Assembly: GCA_963787425.1 (NCBI GenBank)
Contig: CAWBCV010000018.1
Coordinates: 186,001-250,000 of the forward strand
Length of the DNA stretch: 64,000 bases
Direction of reading: 5' to 3'
From: AP-15 sp963787425
Lineage (GTDB): Bacteria > Pseudomonadota > Alphaproteobacteria > ATCC43930 > CGMCC-115725
This document shows, in pieces, positions 61,445 through 64,000 of the stretch (position 1 is the first letter of the stretch; the number at the start of each line of letters is the position of its first letter). A program made the translations under genes and the position numbers. Under the pieces are notes generated by a model that did no database searches, was not told where the DNA came from, and saw only the letters and a list, made by a program, of their open reading frames with translations.

Positions 61445-61810
61445 ATGGGCTTTCTGGAAAAGATCATTGCGGCAGGGCGCGCCGTCGCAAGGCTCCGGCG
61501 ATGTGCAAAAGCACTGCTGCGCGGCCCATTGGATGGCATGGTGAATGTGCTGCGCTGTCGGGTCGCGGCACAACGCTTTGACTGGCGGAACATCGTCATA
61601 GCCGAAGCGTTTCGCCGATTGCAGGAAGAGGGCGGTCCGAATAACCCGTTTTGGTATTATCCGAATTTGGGATTAGACCCGCGCTCCATGTTGGCCCGAA
61701 CGGGGCGGGAAGCGGTTGCGGTCGGCGTTTACCCACGAGTACTCAGCATTCACGAGCCGAATTATTTCGGCCCGCAAAGACGCTGGATTCACCCAGCAAC
61801 AACTCGCTGA
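61445..61810 (+). CDS. Hypothetical protein (doubtful)
   Basis: A 121-aa frame starting MGFLEKIIAAGRAV, with a plausible central region DWRNIVIAEAFRRLQEEGGPNNPFWYY. No known family. It overlaps the XRE gene by 95 bp in another frame, so only the first 90 residues could be real. Low confidence. Confidence 0.3.
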   Translation: MGFLEKIIAAGRAVARLRRCAKALLRGPLDGMVNVLRCRVAAQRFDWRNIVIAEAFRRLQEEGGPNNPFWYYPNLGLDPRSMLARTGREAVAVGVYPRVLSIHEPNYFGPQRRWIHPATTR

Positions 61811-61955
61811 CCGTATCGGAAAGCCTCAATCGTTCGTCTCAAAATACGAGCGCGGCGAAAGGCGGATTGATGTGCTTGAATTTCTTGCAATTGCTGAAGC
61901 GCTTGACCTTGATCCCTGCCGGTTCATTCACTCTCTCAAGTCAGACACTCATTGA
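61716..61955 (+). CDS. XRE-family transcriptional regulator
   Basis: A 79-aa single HTH_3 domain: MRSAFTHEYSAFTSRIISARKDAGFTQQQLADRIGKPQSFVSKYERGERRIDVLEFLAIAEALDL. It fills the whole protein, as in small phage/defence-type repressors. Followed by the ParA-like gene after 13 bp; a likely autoregulator of the ParA-SIR2 operon. Confidence 0.9.
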   Translation: MRSAFTHEYSAFTSRIISARKDAGFTQQQLADRIGKPQSFVSKYERGERRIDVLEFLAIAEALDLDPCRFIHSLKSDTH

Positions 61956-61968
61956 GGCGGAATAGACC

Positions 61969-62994
61969 GTGAAAACACTGGTATTTTTCAATAACAAAGG
62001 GGGCGTCGGGAAAACCACGCTTGCCTGCAACGTCGCCTCCTATCTGAACACGCAGAAAAACAAACGAGCGTTGCTCATTGACGCCGACCCACAGTGCAAT
62101 GCCACACAGGCAATGCTTGGTGATGATGTCCTTCAGGACGTTTATTTAGACGGATCCGAGGCTATAGAAACACTCTACACGTTCCTGTCGCCCATCGGCA
62201 ATGGCGACTCCGATATCGGCACGGGAATTAAGGCGCTGCCTGCGGCGCTCAACCGCTTTGGTACGCCGCTTATTCCCGGCCATCCGAACATGTCTGTCGT
62301 TGAAGATCAACTGAGTACGGCATGGGGCGAATTACAGGCTAGCCGCTTGCGCGGTTTCAAAATCACCAATTGGGTTGCGCAAATGCTGCCGTCGCTCGCG
62401 GTTTACGATCTTGTGGTGTTTGACGTCGGGCCTTCTTTAGGGGCGTTGAATAGAACGATCCTTCTCGGCTGTGATTATGTTGTAACGCCTTTCGGCTGTG
62501 ATATTTTCAGTTTACTTGGGATCAAGAATATCGCGTCGTGGATCGCCGGATGGAAACGACAATATGAACGCGCTCTTAAAAATGTGGCTGAAGATCAACC
62601 CGGCGCTATCGCTAATTATCCAATAGTCACAGATATTGACGCGAAGTTTCGATTCGCGGGGTATTCAGTTCAGCAATACGTAACACGAACATTCGCGACG
62701 GGGCGGCGGCCCGTACGGGCCTATGATCGGATCATGCAAATGATCCCCGGGACAGTACAAGAGAGCTTGCAGGCTTATACCACGGCGGGAGTGCAAGCAA
62801 AGTCGCTCGAATTAGGCCACATTCCATTTCTCTACAGTCTGATTCCGCTTGCTCAATCGAATCGTGTCCCCGTGCATTTGCTTGGCGAAGTCGGCGCGAT
62901 TGTCGGTGCTCAAGGGAAACAAGTCGAGCAGTTCGATAAGCTCATGTCGAGTTTATGCGATAAACTGCTTCACAATATGGGCCTGCCACCATGA
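61969..62994 (+). CDS. ParA/MinD-like ATPase of a SIR2-associated operon
   Basis: A 341-aa ATPase. Deviant Walker A KGGVGKTT (residues 10-17), A' ALLIDADPQCNATQ (about 34-46), Walker B-like VVFDVGPSLGALNRTI. An extended C-terminal part (about 200-341) unlike typical ParA. Lower GC than the housekeeping genes. Its stop overlaps the SIR2 gene's ATG (ATGA). No ParB or centromere repeats are seen, so a plasmid-partition role is unlikely; a sensor/switch role with SIR2 is inferred. Confidence 0.9.
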   Translation: MKTLVFFNNKGGVGKTTLACNVASYLNTQKNKRALLIDADPQCNATQAMLGDDVLQDVYLDGSEAIETLYTFLSPIGNGDSDIGTGIKALPAALNRFGTPLIPGHPNMSVVEDQLSTAWGELQASRLRGFKITNWVAQMLPSLAVYDLVVFDVGPSLGALNRTILLGCDYVVTPFGCDIFSLLGIKNIASWIAGWKRQYERALKNVAEDQPGAIANYPIVTDIDAKFRFAGYSVQQYVTRTFATGRRPVRAYDRIMQMIPGTVQESLQAYTTAGVQAKSLELGHIPFLYSLIPLAQSNRVPVHLLGEVGAIVGAQGKQVEQFDKLMSSLCDKLLHNMGLPP

Positions 62995-63857
62995 TCGAGT
63001 GGCCGCCGACCTTGGTGCGTGAAATCGTCAAAGAACGCTGCATTTTTTTTCTCGGAGCTGGCGTGTCGGCAAGCTCCACCGGCGCACATGGCGCTAGGCC
63101 CCCTAGCTGGGGCGCATTCTTAGCGTCTGCGTCCAGCATCATTACAGATGCAGTGGCAAAAGGAGCGATTGACGATCTCATTTCTCAACGCAAGTTCCTT
63201 GTCGCGCTGCAAGCAATAAAAGACCACGCGGATCGTGCGCGCTATCATCAGCTACTAAATCAGACCTTCAATGTTCCATACGCCCCAAGTCGGCTTCACG
63301 AAATCATCTTTGATCTGGACGCCAAGGTGGTCATAACTACTAACTTTGATAAAATCTATGAAGGATATTGCCTTTCTTATCGTCCAAGCGGCCGGGCCTT
63401 GCATAAAGTCATAGACTATACCTCTGACGCTCTCGCGGACGAATTGCGCGACGACACGCGCCTTCTGATCCGGGCGCACGGATCGATCAATAATGTACAC
63501 GAGATGATCTTTACACGAGCGACGTATCACGCCGCCAAACGGAACAACGTCGCATTTTACGAGATCATGAAAGCATTGTTTTTGACTAATACAATCCTAT
63601 TCATCGGATGCAGTCTTGATGACCCGGACATTATGTTGCTGTTGGAAGATATCCATATTTTAGGAAAACATGAGAAGCCGCACTATACGCTTGTCAGAGC
63701 GGGTCAGGCAGATCCGTATTCTGTGAAAGACTGGCTGGAAACGTACAACATCAAGGTCATGGAGTACGGCAATAACTATGAGGATTTGATCCCCGAGATG
63801 GAAGTGCTGCTAGAGGCGGTCAATGGGGAGCGGGCAAGCTATATCTCCATGAAATAA
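62991..63857 (+). CDS. SIR2-domain protein (putative NAD+ hydrolase effector)
   Basis: A 288-aa SIR2_2-type protein: IFFLGAGVSASS (NAD loop, residues 22-26 GAGVS), TTNFDKIYE with Asn118, RAHGSINN with His163 (the two catalytic residues of prokaryotic SIR2 NADases), and FIGCSLDDPDIMLLL. No extra sensor domain. In defence systems such effectors deplete NAD+ on infection. Coupled to the ParA-like gene. Confidence 0.9.
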   Translation: MIEWPPTLVREIVKERCIFFLGAGVSASSTGAHGARPPSWGAFLASASSIITDAVAKGAIDDLISQRKFLVALQAIKDHADRARYHQLLNQTFNVPYAPSRLHEIIFDLDAKVVITTNFDKIYEGYCLSYRPSGRALHKVIDYTSDALADELRDDTRLLIRAHGSINNVHEMIFTRATYHAAKRNNVAFYEIMKALFLTNTILFIGCSLDDPDIMLLLEDIHILGKHEKPHYTLVRAGQADPYSVKDWLETYNIKVMEYGNNYEDLIPEMEVLLEAVNGERASYISMK

Positions 63858-63891
63858 CTCGACCGGCGATGCCGGTTTGCGGAAACCACCT

Positions 63892-64000
63892 TAGTCCTCG
63901 ACGTGGTCGCCGTTCTTGTGGTGGTGGATCGTGGGGTTTTCCAGCCGCTCGGCAATCACATCCGCAAAGTCGATCTCGATCCCCAGCCAGTGCCGCTGCT
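63892..64000 (-). CDS. C-terminus of a probable DNA methyltransferase (cut by window edge)
   Basis: The last 35 residues before a TAA at 63892, continuing past the window end. RHWLGIEIDFADVIAERL resembles the C-terminal GIEID-type motif I segment of N4/N6 DNA methylases, then ends KNGDHVED. Converges on the SIR2 gene. Assignment rests on a short stretch. Confidence 0.5.

Noticed and set aside
61969..62994. Plasmid partition locus
   Set aside because: A ParA-like gene alone, with no ParB or centromere-like repeats, and the partner is SIR2; partition is not supported.

Overview
The window is high-GC chromosomal DNA whose housekeeping genes point to an alphaproteobacterium, probably Rhodospirillales-like or Rhizobiales-like. 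The evidence is a divK-pleD pair converging on rpmG, an eipB (DUF1849) gene beside aspS, and a pyrB-pyrC-plsY-dprA-topA-rnr string. No rRNA, convincing tRNA or CRISPR array was found.

Layout. 0-9.5 kb: a 5'-truncated class III cyclase, a ferritin-like di-iron protein, a two-subunit aconitase-X dehydratase with a frameshifted small subunit, a shattered phosphotransferase pseudogene, a Tyr-rich secreted protein, purB coupled to an RluA-type pseudouridine synthase, a PEP-mutase/isocitrate-lyase family enzyme and a cupin. 9.5-17 kb: an RlpA-like protein with a triplicated C-terminal repeat, two toxin-antitoxin pairs, an M20 amidohydrolase, a GST, and a translationally coupled LLM-LLM-2OG dioxygenase operon. 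17-19.3 kb: a thioredoxin-like/UGSC-associated protein followed by a UGSC-family gene with an in-frame TGA directly before Gly-Ser-Cys, i.e. a probable selenoprotein. 19.5-34 kb: transport and catabolic genes (solute-binding protein, MFS, Dpp-type permeases, aldo/keto reductase, class II aldolase, KDPG aldolase), nucleotide-sugar genes (galU and a phosphohexomutase) and several frame-disrupted genes. 34.6-43.4 kb: aspS, eipB, dinB, ROK kinase, divK, pleD, rpmG and an S41 protease. 43.9-49.8 kb: an accessory stretch holding LysR, DUF2255, SDRs, an unusual XRE-XRE-GIY-YIG fusion and an IS256-family element with a perfect 8-bp target duplication. 49.9-59.1 kb: rnr, topA, dprA, plsY, pyrC and pyrB. 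59-64 kb: a frameshifted Zn alcohol dehydrogenase, prophage-like debris, then a lower-GC XRE-ParA-SIR2 operon that I consider the best candidate for an undescribed (anti-phage) system, and the tail of a probable DNA methyltransferase.

Two general traits matter when reading the annotation. About ten genes carry one or more frameshifts, including a compensated -1/+1 pair in a conserved motif of the phosphohexomutase. This looks at least partly like assembly indel error, so each 'pseudogene' should be checked against reads. There are also many short perfect tandem duplications (14, 17, 32 and 43 bp units) and dispersed palindromic repeats in gaps between genes, some touching gene starts (RluA-like, plsY).

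How the genes work together. The pyr genes belong to UMP synthesis; plsY to phospholipid synthesis; dprA, topA, rnr and dinB to DNA and RNA handling; divK and pleD to cell-cycle and c-di-GMP control. galU and the phosphohexomutase together make UDP-glucose-type precursors. The ParA-SIR2 pair (ATGA overlap) next to an XRE regulator and a possible methylase suggests a small defence island at the right edge.
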